Of a stretch of 59,853 nucleotides of DNA, positions 40,494-48,359 are shown in pieces; positions within the stretch are counted from its first letter, which is position 1, and every line of letters begins with the position of its first letter. The notes beneath the pieces are model-generated. The model searched no databases. It saw only the letters and a list, made by a program, of their open reading frames with translations, and was not told where the DNA came from. The translations under genes were made by a program, and so were the position numbers. The stretch comes from Deltaproteobacteria bacterium. Lineage in GTDB: Bacteria; Desulfobacterota; Desulfomonilia; Desulfomonilales; Desulfomonilaceae. The stretch is taken from NCBI GenBank assembly GCA_026388665.1, contig JAPLJJ010000088.1, forward strand, positions 1 through 59,853, written 5' to 3'.

Positions 40494-40790
40494 TTAACTG
40501 CAACTGCAACCTTCACCGCAAGCAGCCCCTGCTAATTCAGCCGTCGGTCCGAAGATACTCGATTTGATTTTTAAACCGCCGGATTCTTTTATCATTTTCA
40601 TCGCGAAAGGATCAACGATGATCGGCAATTCGTTAACAGTGTAATGTTCGTCACCTTCTTTAGGCTCATCCAGAGCCAACCCCATGCTGGGGCCGCCTCA
40701 ACCATAGCCGCCGAAAAACACTCTCAGAGACTGACTAGCCTCAAGTTTTTCTTGTAGAAATTTTTTTGATTCGTCATCTATCGAAAACAT
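40494..40790 (-). CDS. HesB/IscA-like selenoprotein with in-frame UGA
   Basis: A 98-residue protein if the in-frame TGA (plus-strand 40698-40700, codon 31) is read as selenocysteine. The frame is open on both sides and homologous throughout: a helical start, LRVFFGGYG-U-GGPSMGLALDEP, VNELPIIVDPFA and a Cys-rich end CGEGCSCS. The fold is the HesB/IscA A-type domain used in Fe-S assembly; HesB-like selenoproteins are a known family. The ATG at 40790 follows AAGGGG. Reading only from the internal ATG at 40685 would discard the conserved N-terminus and has no ribosome site of its own. A small stem-loop follows the UGA. The role is probably thiol/selenol redox or metal binding. Confidence 0.85.
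40663..40692 (-). promoter_or_regulatory. candidate bacterial SECIS element
   Basis: Immediately after the UGA the mRNA has two small stems: CCCC-AGCAU-GGGG (40692-40680) and GGCUC-UGGAU-GAGCC (40677-40663). The second has its G-containing apical loop beginning 26 bases after the UGA, within the spacing known for bacterial SECIS. Alternative pairings exist, so the active fold is not certain. Confidence 0.5.
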
Positions 40791-40874
40791 GTTGCACCCC
40801 TTCACGATTGATCTGTCAAAAATATATTCATATAATCCTATATAGTCAAGTCTTCTTGTTTTCCGGGGAGGAAT

Positions 40875-41468
40875 TTATTTTTTAGGGCCGGGGTCTGAAC
40901 TCTGGTCGTCGTTCACGATCTTGATTTTATGTGAGTTCTGTTCCTGTTGGGCTGATGGAGGAACAGGATATTCCAGTTTGGGATCCCCAGTAATTCTATG
41001 AGATTTTTTCTTGTTGGTCACCTTGGAATTTTCTGGATGTTCCGACCGAAGATCACGCGAATTTGATGAGTTCGAAACCTGAAGTCGTTTGATCGTGTCC
41101 TCCAACTTGGAGAATATCTCAGATTGTCCCATTAACACGATGTCGCCAACTATCACGAGTGGTACCGCAAACTTCATAGGGCTATGAGTCGCCTCAATTT
41201 TGCAGAAAAGATCGTAGTCGTCAGGCCGATTGATATCAAAGATCTTTGTCTTGATTGGAAGTTGAGTTTTCAGATCGTCAACCAGTTCCTTAACGTTTTC
41301 ACAGAAAGGACATTCAGACGATTCAAAAAAAGTCACCACAATTGTTTTGTCTAAATCTGAATTGCTTTCGGACGAGGCTTGAGCTAACCCAACGCTGAAT
41401 AACAAACAACTCAGGATGATGAAATTTGTTAAAACGAAACTGTATCTAAAGCATTTTTTTTGATTCAT
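40875..41468 (-). CDS. secreted thioredoxin-fold protein
   Basis: A 197-residue exported protein. Residues 1-31 are a signal peptide, and the thioredoxin/glutaredoxin-like domain follows with active site ECPFCENV (Cys53, Cys56) and a cis-Pro segment AVPLVIVGD. After about residue 125 comes a polar, Ser/Lys-rich, probably disordered tail. It likely handles periplasmic disulfides or reductant. Its ATG overlaps the stop of the preceding gene as ATGA, so the two are translationally coupled. The selenoprotein gene lies 84 bases downstream. Confidence 0.82.
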   Translation of the reverse strand: MNQKKCFRYSFVLTNFIILSCLLFSVGLAQASSESNSDLDKTIVVTFFESSECPFCENVKELVDDLKTQLPIKTKIFDINRPDDYDLFCKIEATHSPMKFAVPLVIVGDIVLMGQSEIFSKLEDTIKRLQVSNSSNSRDLRSEHPENSKVTNKKKSHRITGDPKLEYPVPPSAQQEQNSHKIKIVNDDQSSDPGPKK

Positions 41469-41812
41469 TTCTTTACTGGGGTGAGTTTCGATGGAATTGG
41501 GTAATGTAGGTTGACATTCTTATGGGTCCTAAAGCCACAAGCTTCTCTCTGTATCAGTAACCAGCGTAAAGCATCTTCAGCTTTATCTACTAAAGCGTTA
41601 TACTCCCTAATATGCTTGTTAAGGTTTACAAGCTTGGTAGACGCGTTTCCAGGGTCGATCTGGTACGTGTGCATCAATTCCATAGCCATTGATCTTGCGT
41701 CATGGGCTTTTGTCAGCAGGTTATCCAGGATGACGCCGGTATTGCCGAGACCTTCTGCCATCTCTTTGACAAATTCGATTTCGCATTCGGAGATGTCGCG
41801 GCTGATACCCAT
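41465..41812 (-). CDS. hypothetical helical protein coupled to the thioredoxin-fold gene
   Basis: A 115-residue cytoplasmic protein of no recognised family, apparently an all-helical bundle (SECEIEFVKEMAEGLGNTGV, NKHIREYNALVDKAEDALRW). One Cys sits in the N-terminal helix and another in REACGFRTH. GGAGG precedes the ATG by eight bases. Its last codons overlap the start of the secreted thioredoxin-fold gene. Confidence 0.7.
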   Translation of the reverse strand: MGISRDISECEIEFVKEMAEGLGNTGVILDNLLTKAHDARSMAMELMHTYQIDPGNASTKLVNLNKHIREYNALVDKAEDALRWLLIQREACGFRTHKNVNLHYPIPSKLTPVKK

Positions 41813-41945
41813 TTATAGAGCCTCCAGTGTGAATTCGCGGTATATAGCATAAGAGTATTACAAAGACAACGATCGGACCATTGAAAACAACAATACATAT
41901 TACATACTATATTTCAGATAGATAACTAATTATACTTCAAATGAC

Positions 41946-42020
41946 TTGACATTTTGTTAATAACCTACTATTAGTTGGGCTACTTTCAGCCAATGGATGC
42001 TGGTAACGGTTCTCGAACCG
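41946..42020 (+). promoter_or_regulatory. promoter and leader hairpin for the duplicated-domain secreted protein
   Basis: TTGACA (41946-41951) and TATTAG (41969-41974) are 17 bases apart, a good sigma-70 promoter. Downstream in the leader, CGGTTC-TC-GAACCG (42007-42020) forms a six-pair hairpin 55 bases before the start codon. Confidence 0.6.
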
Positions 42021-42075
42021 CTATCCAGAAAATCTAGCGCGAAAATCCTTACGCCCCCGAGTGAGGAGGTTCCCA

Positions 42076-42969
42076 ATGTTCGGGAAGAACTCTGTTATTA
42101 GTTGTACGGCCATCATTGCGTTAAGTATGGCCATCCTTGTTATGGGCGCGGTTTCGGCCGATGCCTACCGCGTTTGCACATTTAAAGGCACTGTTGTGGA
42201 CAATGGATGGAGAACCATGACAGTAAAATCCAATGGCCAATGCGCAGAGGTTAATATTGGGTGGCGCACAAAGTATGTGCCCAACCGACGCCCGTGTATC
42301 GGCGAACTGGTTGCTGTAGATTTTATGCTAGAAGATGGGTATATGAAGGCAACCAAGGTTGTGAGTTTAACCCCGACACCGGTATCGGCCCAATGTTATC
42401 CACCGGCTCCTCCAAGCGGTTCCGTCTGCAGGACGGTTGGAGAAGATACGAGTTCCGTTCAGGATTCATGCGCAACGCCGAAACCTGTCTGGTCAACTAA
42501 ACCCCCGGCCCATGTTTCTGATCCATCATGGTCCCCGGAAAAGAAGGAGGCACTCCCAAGACCTTCTTCTGCCGAGCAGCCGCCCAAGACTTCCAAAGCA
42601 GAGCCTTCAGTTGTTACTCCACCCAAGAAACCCGTGGTGAAACAACCGCCCGCCGAGAAAAAGGCTATCACGAAGACCACTCCTCCTGAGAAGGTTAAAC
42701 CCGAAGTCAAGGAAGAAGTGAAAGAAGAATCTGTCAGAGAAGAAAAGTCGGCGAAGACTCTAGTAGGAGAGGTTGTGGCTTCTTCGCCGAAAAGCCTCTC
42801 GGTTCGAAGCGCTGACGAGGCTGAAGGTGCAGAGGTTATCAACATAAGGGTCGGTTTGAAAACAAAGTTTATACCCTTCAGGCGCCCGGCTGTTGGTGAA
42901 AAGGTCAAGGTCGACTATCGAGTAGAGAACGGCGACAAATTCGGCTACACCGTCCAAGTAGTTCAATAA
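42076..42969 (+). CDS. secreted protein with a duplicated beta domain and Pro/Lys-rich linker
   Basis: A 297-residue exported protein. Residues 1-31 are a signal peptide. Two homologous domains of about 60 residues flank a long Pro/Lys/Glu-rich linker. Domain 1 (about 37-100) has FKGTVVDNGWRTMTVKS, WRTKYVPNRRPCIGELVAVD and a VV ending. Domain 2 (about 233-297) has VGEVVASSPKSLSVRS, LKTKFIPFRRPAVGEKVKVD and a VV ending. Domain 1 carries several Cys, domain 2 none. The shape suggests small OB- or SH3-like barrels on a stalk spanning the periplasm or wall. GAGGAGG precedes the ATG. A bidirectional terminator follows. Confidence 0.8.
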   Translation: MFGKNSVISCTAIIALSMAILVMGAVSADAYRVCTFKGTVVDNGWRTMTVKSNGQCAEVNIGWRTKYVPNRRPCIGELVAVDFMLEDGYMKATKVVSLTPTPVSAQCYPPAPPSGSVCRTVGEDTSSVQDSCATPKPVWSTKPPAHVSDPSWSPEKKEALPRPSSAEQPPKTSKAEPSVVTPPKKPVVKQPPAEKKAITKTTPPEKVKPEVKEEVKEESVREEKSAKTLVGEVVASSPKSLSVRSADEAEGAEVINIRVGLKTKFIPFRRPAVGEKVKVDYRVENGDKFGYTVQVVQ

Positions 42970-43017
42970 AAGGTCCTGACTCTTCCCCTGGGATCCATCC
43001 TCTGTGATCAGAATAAA

Positions 43018-43050
43018 TCAAAAGGGCAGCGATAAAGCTGCCCTTTTTTG
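43018..43050 (+). terminator. bidirectional rho-independent terminator
   Basis: AAAAGGGCAGC (43020-43030) pairs with GCTGCCCTTTT (43037-43047) around the loop GATAAA, with a run of six T on the plus strand and TTTTGATTTATT on the minus strand. It separates the convergent genes ending at 42969 and 43091. Confidence 0.9.
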
Positions 43051-43090
43051 TCTATAAACACGCCCTTCGGTGTTAACCAGGGTCATATGA

Positions 43091-43624
43091 TTATGAGTCG
43101 GATCTGAGGCGAACTCGTATGTCGTGATAAATCCTGTCCACGAAAGTGTTGTACATATCATTGAGTTCTGTCTTGATTTCAGATTGTATTTGTTCGAATC
43201 CAACCAGGAAAGAATAAATTGCCCGGTCAAAAAACAGTGTGGTTCGATTATTTAGGGCGACAATGGATCGAACGTCAAATGGCTGTCCTGCGAAGTTACT
43301 ATCCTGAAAAAAAAGCCAGATATGGCGTCTGAGCAAGGTGAAAACTCTAATCATCTCGGAGTAACTCAGGCCATCTTCGCAACACCGAATGCCAAGCTGC
43401 ACGTATTTGTCCGCAATACTTTCTACAGTAGTCCTTTTATCAATGTTTATTGTGAATTCCGAAAGCACCGCGTCCGCCAACTCTTCGAGCATTTCACGAC
43501 CAAGCCGGTAATTAGCTAGTAATTGCCTCTTAGCAAAGGTGTCTTCAATAAAAGCGTCTCTGATTTCCTGGTGAAACCTTTCTATAAATTTGGCAAATTC
43601 CATTTCAAAAGTTCTAGCTTCCAT
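43091..43624 (-). CDS. RsbRD-like N-terminal sensor-domain protein
   Basis: A 177-residue helical protein resembling the stand-alone N-terminal (non-STAS) domain of RsbR-type stressosome proteins: HQEIRDAFIEDTFAKRQLLA, then KYVQLGIRCCEDGLSYSEMI, then the final helix. The family call is tentative. It would sense a signal or bind a partner, with no output domain of its own. The ATG at 43624 follows GGAGGG; an ATG six codons earlier is in frame but lacks a site. A terminator lies just after the stop. Confidence 0.6.
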   Translation of the reverse strand: MEARTFEMEFAKFIERFHQEIRDAFIEDTFAKRQLLANYRLGREMLEELADAVLSEFTINIDKRTTVESIADKYVQLGIRCCEDGLSYSEMIRVFTLLRRHIWLFFQDSNFAGQPFDVRSIVALNNRTTLFFDRAIYSFLVGFEQIQSEIKTELNDMYNTFVDRIYHDIRVRLRSDS

Positions 43625-43726
43625 GGATCCCTCCTTAGCCAACTCAGCCTATAACATATAATTAAATTAGGATCTTTCAATCAATAAAACTCGGACCAAA
43701 GAAACACCGTTAAGATCGTCAATTGT

Positions 43727-44044
43727 TCAAGAATGTTTATGATGAGCCATATCCTGATCGTCATGGGTATGCGTATGCGGTCCATGCGCCGAAGAATGAC
43801 CGGTTTCGCGACGTTCAGAACATTCTGATAATTTTCCTGCCTTGGATTCAATCAGGCTGAGGGCTGCTTCGAACTTTTGGTTGGTTTTTGAGCCGAATTC
43901 CACAGCCTTGTGAATGTTATTCGACGCGTCATTCAATCCTAGATCGAGCAATTTTTCAGCTACTTCCTCGTAAGACTTGACGTGTTCCAAATTGTGGCCA
44001 ATCCAATGTCTGAGTCTGATAGCAATTTTTTCCAAGTCGTCCAT
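43727..44044 (-). CDS. small protein with a His-rich metal-binding tail
   Basis: A 105-residue protein. The first 80 residues are helical (RLRHWIGHNLEHVKSYEEVA and similar). The last 25 are dominated by His: HGPHTHTHDDQDMAHHKHS contains eight His and three Asp. Such tails bind Ni, Co or Zn for storage or delivery. AAGG precedes the ATG. The neighbours in the same direction are the amidotransferase gene upstream and the RsbRD-like gene downstream; no metal transporter or hydrogenase gene is next to it. A role in Ni supply is only a guess. Confidence 0.7.
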   Translation of the reverse strand: MDDLEKIAIRLRHWIGHNLEHVKSYEEVAEKLLDLGLNDASNNIHKAVEFGSKTNQKFEAALSLIESKAGKLSECSERRETGHSSAHGPHTHTHDDQDMAHHKHS

Positions 44045-44108
44045 CTTGATAACCTTTCATTATTTAATGACGCCGAAAATGTTGTTAATGAGAACAGAAT
44101 AAAAGTTT

Positions 44109-44864
44109 TCAAACAAAAGAAACGCGATATTTTACAGCGTATGCCATCTTTAGAAAGTTTGCCAGTATCCTTTTACCATGTGGCGCCAATGATGCTTCGT
44201 TGGTTTCTCTATGACTCCAGCCTCTTTCAGGATGAAAAGCGACCCCATAAACAATTCTATCAGGTAGTCTCATCAGTTGTATTCTTGACAAGTCGCTGGA
44301 AGCGAGATTCATAAATCCTGGAGGCGCTGTCTTGACCTCCTCGACATGATTTTCAATTACAGAGAAATGACCGGGATGGTCAGTTATTCCATCGAAGATT
44401 GGGTCGTCTCTTAGCGTCCTTATAATTGTAGGACCGCGTTCCGCTAGGCAGTTTGGCGGATAGCAATCCCCGTCAAAATTTGCGAGACTATTATCGATAA
44501 ATCCTATTTCTCCCCCAAACGCCATCGCCAAGAATTGGTGGCCCCCGCAAATTCCAAGGGTAGGGGATCGTTTCTCAAGAATTTGTCCACAAACAGTCTG
44601 AGCAAGAAAATTCAAACTGTCCATGTCCTTGCCTCGATAAGAACCCCAAGGAGACCCCTGCGGACTAAGAATCAAGAAATCATATTTGTGTAAGATGTTA
44701 AGGTAATTATATATGTCGGTAAAATGGATATGATCTAGAACTACCGATATTGATTTGCCCCAATTTTTATTTAAAGAAGCTGCGTGAACGATCCCGTTTC
44801 TCAATTCATCGTAACGGGAAACGTCAGGATGTTTGCGTTCGATGTCAATGAGCAATCCTCGCAA
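44109..44864 (-). CDS. class I glutamine amidotransferase-like protein
   Basis: A 251-residue GATase class I domain. The nucleophile elbow is LGICGGHQFLA, with Cys in the canonical position, and GVAFHPERGW supplies the His-Glu pair. The amidotransferase is stand-alone, so the synthetase partner or substrate is unknown; gamma-glutamyl hydrolase-like activity is possible. The start is uncertain: the frame opens after a stop with no ATG, and TTG at 44864 has no clear ribosome site. The N-terminus may begin a few codons earlier at an ATT. Confidence 0.8.
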   Translation of the reverse strand: MRGLLIDIERKHPDVSRYDELRNGIVHAASLNKNWGKSISVVLDHIHFTDIYNYLNILHKYDFLILSPQGSPWGSYRGKDMDSLNFLAQTVCGQILEKRSPTLGICGGHQFLAMAFGGEIGFIDNSLANFDGDCYPPNCLAERGPTIIRTLRDDPIFDGITDHPGHFSVIENHVEEVKTAPPGFMNLASSDLSRIQLMRLPDRIVYGVAFHPERGWSHRETNEASLAPHGKRILANFLKMAYAVKYRVSFV

Positions 44865-44913
44865 AATGTCTACTCTAATTTGGGAACCAGATGTTAGACG
44901 CGCTCATAACGGT

Positions 44914-45333
44914 TCAATTATAAGGCCAACCCTCCTGGGGGAGACCCCAGTAATTGTAAGGTCTCCTGAGATGAACCTTATATGTGTCACCGTCTATTCC
45001 CTTAAAAACACCCTGGATGGTCCAATCAGGATAAAGATAGCCCTGAAATGTATTGCCATCCCGAGTTCCGGAAATGTAGTTGTCCTGAATCTTGCCGCGA
45101 ATTTCGAATTTAGCTCGACCGAAGATGTTGCCGCCTTCGATAATTCCGGAGATGTCCTCACCCTGCTGGGATATGATAGTGACCGAACCTTCGGCCCCGA
45201 AGATTGAACCCTTGGCATTACCTGTCCAGAGACCCCTGATATCATAGGCCATGCTATTTACGGCCAAAATTAGGACCAGGCAGGTCGTAGCCAAACAATA
45301 CGACAATATTTTTGTTAATGATGCTGACCTCAT
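44914..45333 (-). CDS. small secreted hypothetical protein
   Basis: A 139-residue exported protein. Residues 1-29 are a signal peptide ending near SMAYD. The mature part is beta-rich with repeated Gly turns (RGLWTGNAKGSIFG, SGIIEGGNIFGRAKFEI, SGTRDGNTFQGYLY), resembling a small lipocalin-like or beta-sandwich domain; no family is named. It starts twelve bases after the K+ channel stop without a ribosome site. TATAAT lies seven bases before the ATG, so a leaderless transcript is possible. Confidence 0.7.
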   Translation of the reverse strand: MRSASLTKILSYCLATTCLVLILAVNSMAYDIRGLWTGNAKGSIFGAEGSVTIISQQGEDISGIIEGGNIFGRAKFEIRGKIQDNYISGTRDGNTFQGYLYPDWTIQGVFKGIDGDTYKVHLRRPYNYWGLPQEGWPYN

Positions 45334-45345
45334 GTAATTATTATA

Positions 45346-46359
45346 TCACAATTCCCATGAAGTTGATAAGCCGGATTTTTTCTCAAGGGTTTCCAGGCTT
45401 TTCTTTTCTCCCATGGCTATCAAAGTGTCATTCTCTTCGATAACAGTCTGTGGCCCAGGGTTGAAAACCATTTTACCATTCGGTTTTTTTACCGCAATCA
45501 CTATTAGATTAAGATCTTTCCGTATGTCTGTGTCGATTAAACTTTTTCCGGCATAGGCTGACCCATCCGCAACTTTTATTCCTTCTATTTCTATGTTCAA
45601 GTCTCGGTAATCCATTGCAACTTCTAGAAAATTCATCACTTCGGGTTTCAAAATGGCCATTACCATCCGCATACCGCCAACCTGATATGGGCTGATCACT
45701 CGATTGGCCCCAGCGCGCAAGAGCTTCTTCTGCGCGCCTTCTTCTCCAGCTCGAGCGAATATCTCAAGACTTGAATGCAGTTCCCTGGCGGTGAGCACAA
45801 CGTACACATTGGCTGCGTCTGAGTTCAACACTGACACAAGGCCTCTAGCGGACTTGATGTTGGCCCCTAGTAGCACGCTCTCTTGAGTGGCGTCGCCGGG
45901 AGAAAGGAAATAACCGGTCTCCATGATTCTGAGTTGTGTTTCCGGATCGTTTTCCACAACCACAAATGGAATTCCTCGCGCATGAAATTGCTGGCACACG
46001 AACGCGCCCATACGGCCGAATCCGCAAACTACGAAGTGGTCTTTTATTTTCTCGATTGCTTTCATGGAACGTCGCCTAGTTAAGATCTTTTGGACTTCAC
46101 CTTCAATTAGCAATTTGCTGGCTGTCACCAACACATAACCCACAACGCCGAAGCCGATCAAAATCAGTACAAGCGTGAAAACTCGACCTGTGTCGCTGAG
46201 CCTGTGAACCTCTCCGTAACCGATAGATGATATTGTGATAACGGTCATGTAGAGACCGTCGAGGAAAGACCATTGCTCAATGAACATATAGCCGAGCGTT
46301 CCGAAGACAATGACCGTCACAAGCCCTATAACTGAACGCAAAAGTACATTTGGATTCAC
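45346..46359 (-). CDS. TrkA-type ligand-gated K+ channel
   Basis: A 337-residue two-TM potassium channel with a cytoplasmic RCK (TrkA-N/TrkA-C) module. The pore helix and filter are TVITISSIGYGE, between two membrane spans. HFVVCGFGRMGAFVCQQF is the nucleotide-binding RCK start, and a TrkA-C domain (DLNIEIEGIKVADGSAYAGK onward) ends the protein. It would gate K+ flux in response to nucleotides or ions. The GTG at 46359 follows GGAG and is preferred over TTG at 46398, which adds 13 residues. A Glu follows the GYG filter instead of the usual Asp. Confidence 0.9.
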   Translation of the reverse strand: MNPNVLLRSVIGLVTVIVFGTLGYMFIEQWSFLDGLYMTVITISSIGYGEVHRLSDTGRVFTLVLILIGFGVVGYVLVTASKLLIEGEVQKILTRRRSMKAIEKIKDHFVVCGFGRMGAFVCQQFHARGIPFVVVENDPETQLRIMETGYFLSPGDATQESVLLGANIKSARGLVSVLNSDAANVYVVLTARELHSSLEIFARAGEEGAQKKLLRAGANRVISPYQVGGMRMVMAILKPEVMNFLEVAMDYRDLNIEIEGIKVADGSAYAGKSLIDTDIRKDLNLIVIAVKKPNGKMVFNPGPQTVIEENDTLIAMGEKKSLETLEKKSGLSTSWEL

Positions 46360-46510
46360 GGTCGGTTTCTCCAGAAACGCCCTAATATAACATTCCAACC
46401 TTGTTAATCCGTGATTCGGAACAGATTATTTAGTATAAGGCTTTTGGGATTAATGCAACAAACGAAATGAATCCAAATATGGGGATCTGTTTGGGTACGG
46501 GGTCGAATAG

Positions 46511-47083
46511 ATGAGAATAGCTTTTGACGTTGATGGTGTAGTGCTAAGGTCCATAGACATTATACTGGATCATGTGAGTAACGTTACTGGTCGAAAAATA
46601 TCTCCGGCCGATCTCCTAAAATGGGATCTGGAACCCCTCGGTCTCAATCCAATACTATTGAAAGAAGCCGTAGATTACATGTACTCAATGAAATCCATTG
46701 ATCCTTACGATGGGGCTGTAGACGCTCTGGAAAAGATATACGAGATAACCGGGATGCCATTGTTATTCATCACGGGTAGATCGGATCCGATGAGCGCAAA
46801 GCGACAACTCGAATCTCTATCCTGGAAAAGAAGTGCCCCTGAAATGATTGTGACGGGAGGTTCTCGGGACAAGCGCGTATACTTGAGGGAGACAAGCGCA
46901 GAGTTTATTATCGAAGACGATGAACTTCACCTGAAAGATTATCTGTCCGAGGGCGTGGGGGTCGGTTTGATGCTTCAGCCTTGGAATAGATTTTGTAAGG
47001 CCCCGGTGACAGCTCGATTCAACGGGTGGTTCGAAATAGAAGAATGGTTGATCAGAAATAACAGCCTCAAGAATAACGGCTGA
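46511..47083 (+). CDS. HAD-superfamily hydrolase, nucleotidase-like
   Basis: A 190-residue cytoplasmic HAD protein. Motif I is FDVDGVV, motif II is the Thr in LFITGRS and the late acidic motif is FIIEDDELHL. A small helical cap lies between motifs I and II. The arrangement resembles bacterial 5'(3')-deoxyribonucleotidase-like proteins, but the substrate is not readable. It lies 17 bases before tsaD in the same direction and probably shares its transcript. Confidence 0.8.
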   Translation: MRIAFDVDGVVLRSIDIILDHVSNVTGRKISPADLLKWDLEPLGLNPILLKEAVDYMYSMKSIDPYDGAVDALEKIYEITGMPLLFITGRSDPMSAKRQLESLSWKRSAPEMIVTGGSRDKRVYLRETSAEFIIEDDELHLKDYLSEGVGVGLMLQPWNRFCKAPVTARFNGWFEIEEWLIRNNSLKNNG

Positions 47084-47100
47084 AATCGAGAAACTTTTCC

Positions 47101-48156
47101 ATGATTGTTCTTGGTATAGAAACATCGTGTGACGAAACTGCGGCTGCAGTAGTAGTCGACGGAACAGAAGCGCTTTCAAATGTAGTGGTCTCACAGATCG
47201 AAGTTCATCGGGAATTTGGAGGAGTTGTTCCTGAATTGGCTTCGAGAAAACATGTTGAAGCAATCTCCATGGTGATTTCAAAGTCACTTAAAGACGCGGG
47301 TGTCGATTTTGGCGATATCGACGCAATAGCGGTCACAAGAGGACCGGGATTAATTGGGGCGCTCCTCGTAGGAATCGGAGTGGCGAAAGGTCTCTCTCTG
47401 GCCTTAAACAAACCAATTTGTGGAGTTAACCACCTTCATGGTCATCTTTTTGCCGTTTGGCTGGATAACGATCAGATGGAATTTCCATTTGTAGGCATGG
47501 TTGTTTCAGGTGGCCATACTACGTTATTTGAGGTTCGGTCACCTTTAGATATTGACGTAATAGGCAAAACCAGGGATGACGCTGCCGGGGAGGCCTATGA
47601 TAAGGTCGCAAAGTTGTTGGGGTTAGGATATCCTGGAGGCGCGATCATAGAAAAGCTCTCCGAGGGGGTCTCTCCTGATGGGCTTCGGTTTCCTCGCGCC
47701 CTGATCGAGCAGGGAAATCTCGATTTCTCCTTTTCAGGTTTGAAGACAGCAGTTCTAAGGCAGGCAGAGAAGGTTTTTGGAATTCATTACGATCGGAGTC
47801 GTCCCGGAAGCTTTCATCAGATTACCCCGGAGGATCCATCAGCAGAGGATCAACGTACGATCCGCAAGATAGCGGCAGCTTTTCAAGACGCGGTTATCGA
47901 TACACTAGTCAGCAAACTCTTCATGGCGGTGGAAATTCGAAAAGTTTCCAGACTAGTTGTTTGTGGGGGTGTAGCGGCTAATCAGGCTTTAAGAAACAGG
48001 ATAATATCAGAAGGGCATAAGCGGGAAATTAAGGTAATTTTACCATCAATGTCGCTATGTGCGGACAATGCGGCCATGATAGGAGCAAGAGGGAATTTCC
48101 TACTCCAGGAAGGAATCGTTGATTCCCTCGGATTTGGGGCAAAGAGTCGTTGGTGA
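47101..48156 (+). CDS. tsaD: tRNA N6-adenosine threonylcarbamoyltransferase
   Basis: A 351-residue TsaD (Gcp/Kae1) that transfers threonylcarbamoyl to A37 of ANN-decoding tRNAs. MIVLGIETSCDETAAAVV opens the ASKHA fold, CGVNHLHGHLFAVW supplies the metal His pair, VVSGGHTTLFEV and GVAANQALRNR are nucleotide-site blocks, and SLCADNAAMIG the last conserved motif. Normal length. The ribosome site is weak, consistent with reading from the HAD gene upstream. Confidence 0.97.
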   Translation: MIVLGIETSCDETAAAVVVDGTEALSNVVVSQIEVHREFGGVVPELASRKHVEAISMVISKSLKDAGVDFGDIDAIAVTRGPGLIGALLVGIGVAKGLSLALNKPICGVNHLHGHLFAVWLDNDQMEFPFVGMVVSGGHTTLFEVRSPLDIDVIGKTRDDAAGEAYDKVAKLLGLGYPGGAIIEKLSEGVSPDGLRFPRALIEQGNLDFSFSGLKTAVLRQAEKVFGIHYDRSRPGSFHQITPEDPSAEDQRTIRKIAAAFQDAVIDTLVSKLFMAVEIRKVSRLVVCGGVAANQALRNRIISEGHKREIKVILPSMSLCADNAAMIGARGNFLLQEGIVDSLGFGAKSRW

Positions 48157-48175
48157 AATCCACCAGCCATTCCCA

Positions 48176-48317
48176 TTTACCGTTTTGCTTAATGATCAGT
48201 AACGTAGCGTCAGGATGGGCGCGCCTGAACGAAGACCCGATGGCCCTGCGACGCTCATAGCGACGAGGATCTCGGTCCTGAAGCTCACGGCAAGTTGCTC
48301 CTTGAAACGCGAATTAA
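48176..48317 (+). repeat. dispersed repeat, copy B
   Basis: Copy B lies between tsaD and hpt. It shares CCTGAACGAAGA at 48224-48235, the central TGCG-CGCTC-TAG pattern, GGTCCTG, and the right end TTGAAACGCGAATTA (48302-48316) with copy A. It is more diverged than copies A and C. Confidence 0.65.
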
Positions 48318-48359
48318 CTATCTACGGTGTTCATGTATAGAGTCCAGGAGTCGATACTC

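Noticed and set aside
40494-40685. A separate 63-residue gene starting at the ATG at 40685
   Set aside because: It removes the conserved first third of the HesB-like domain and has no ribosome site of its own; read-through of the UGA explains the data better.
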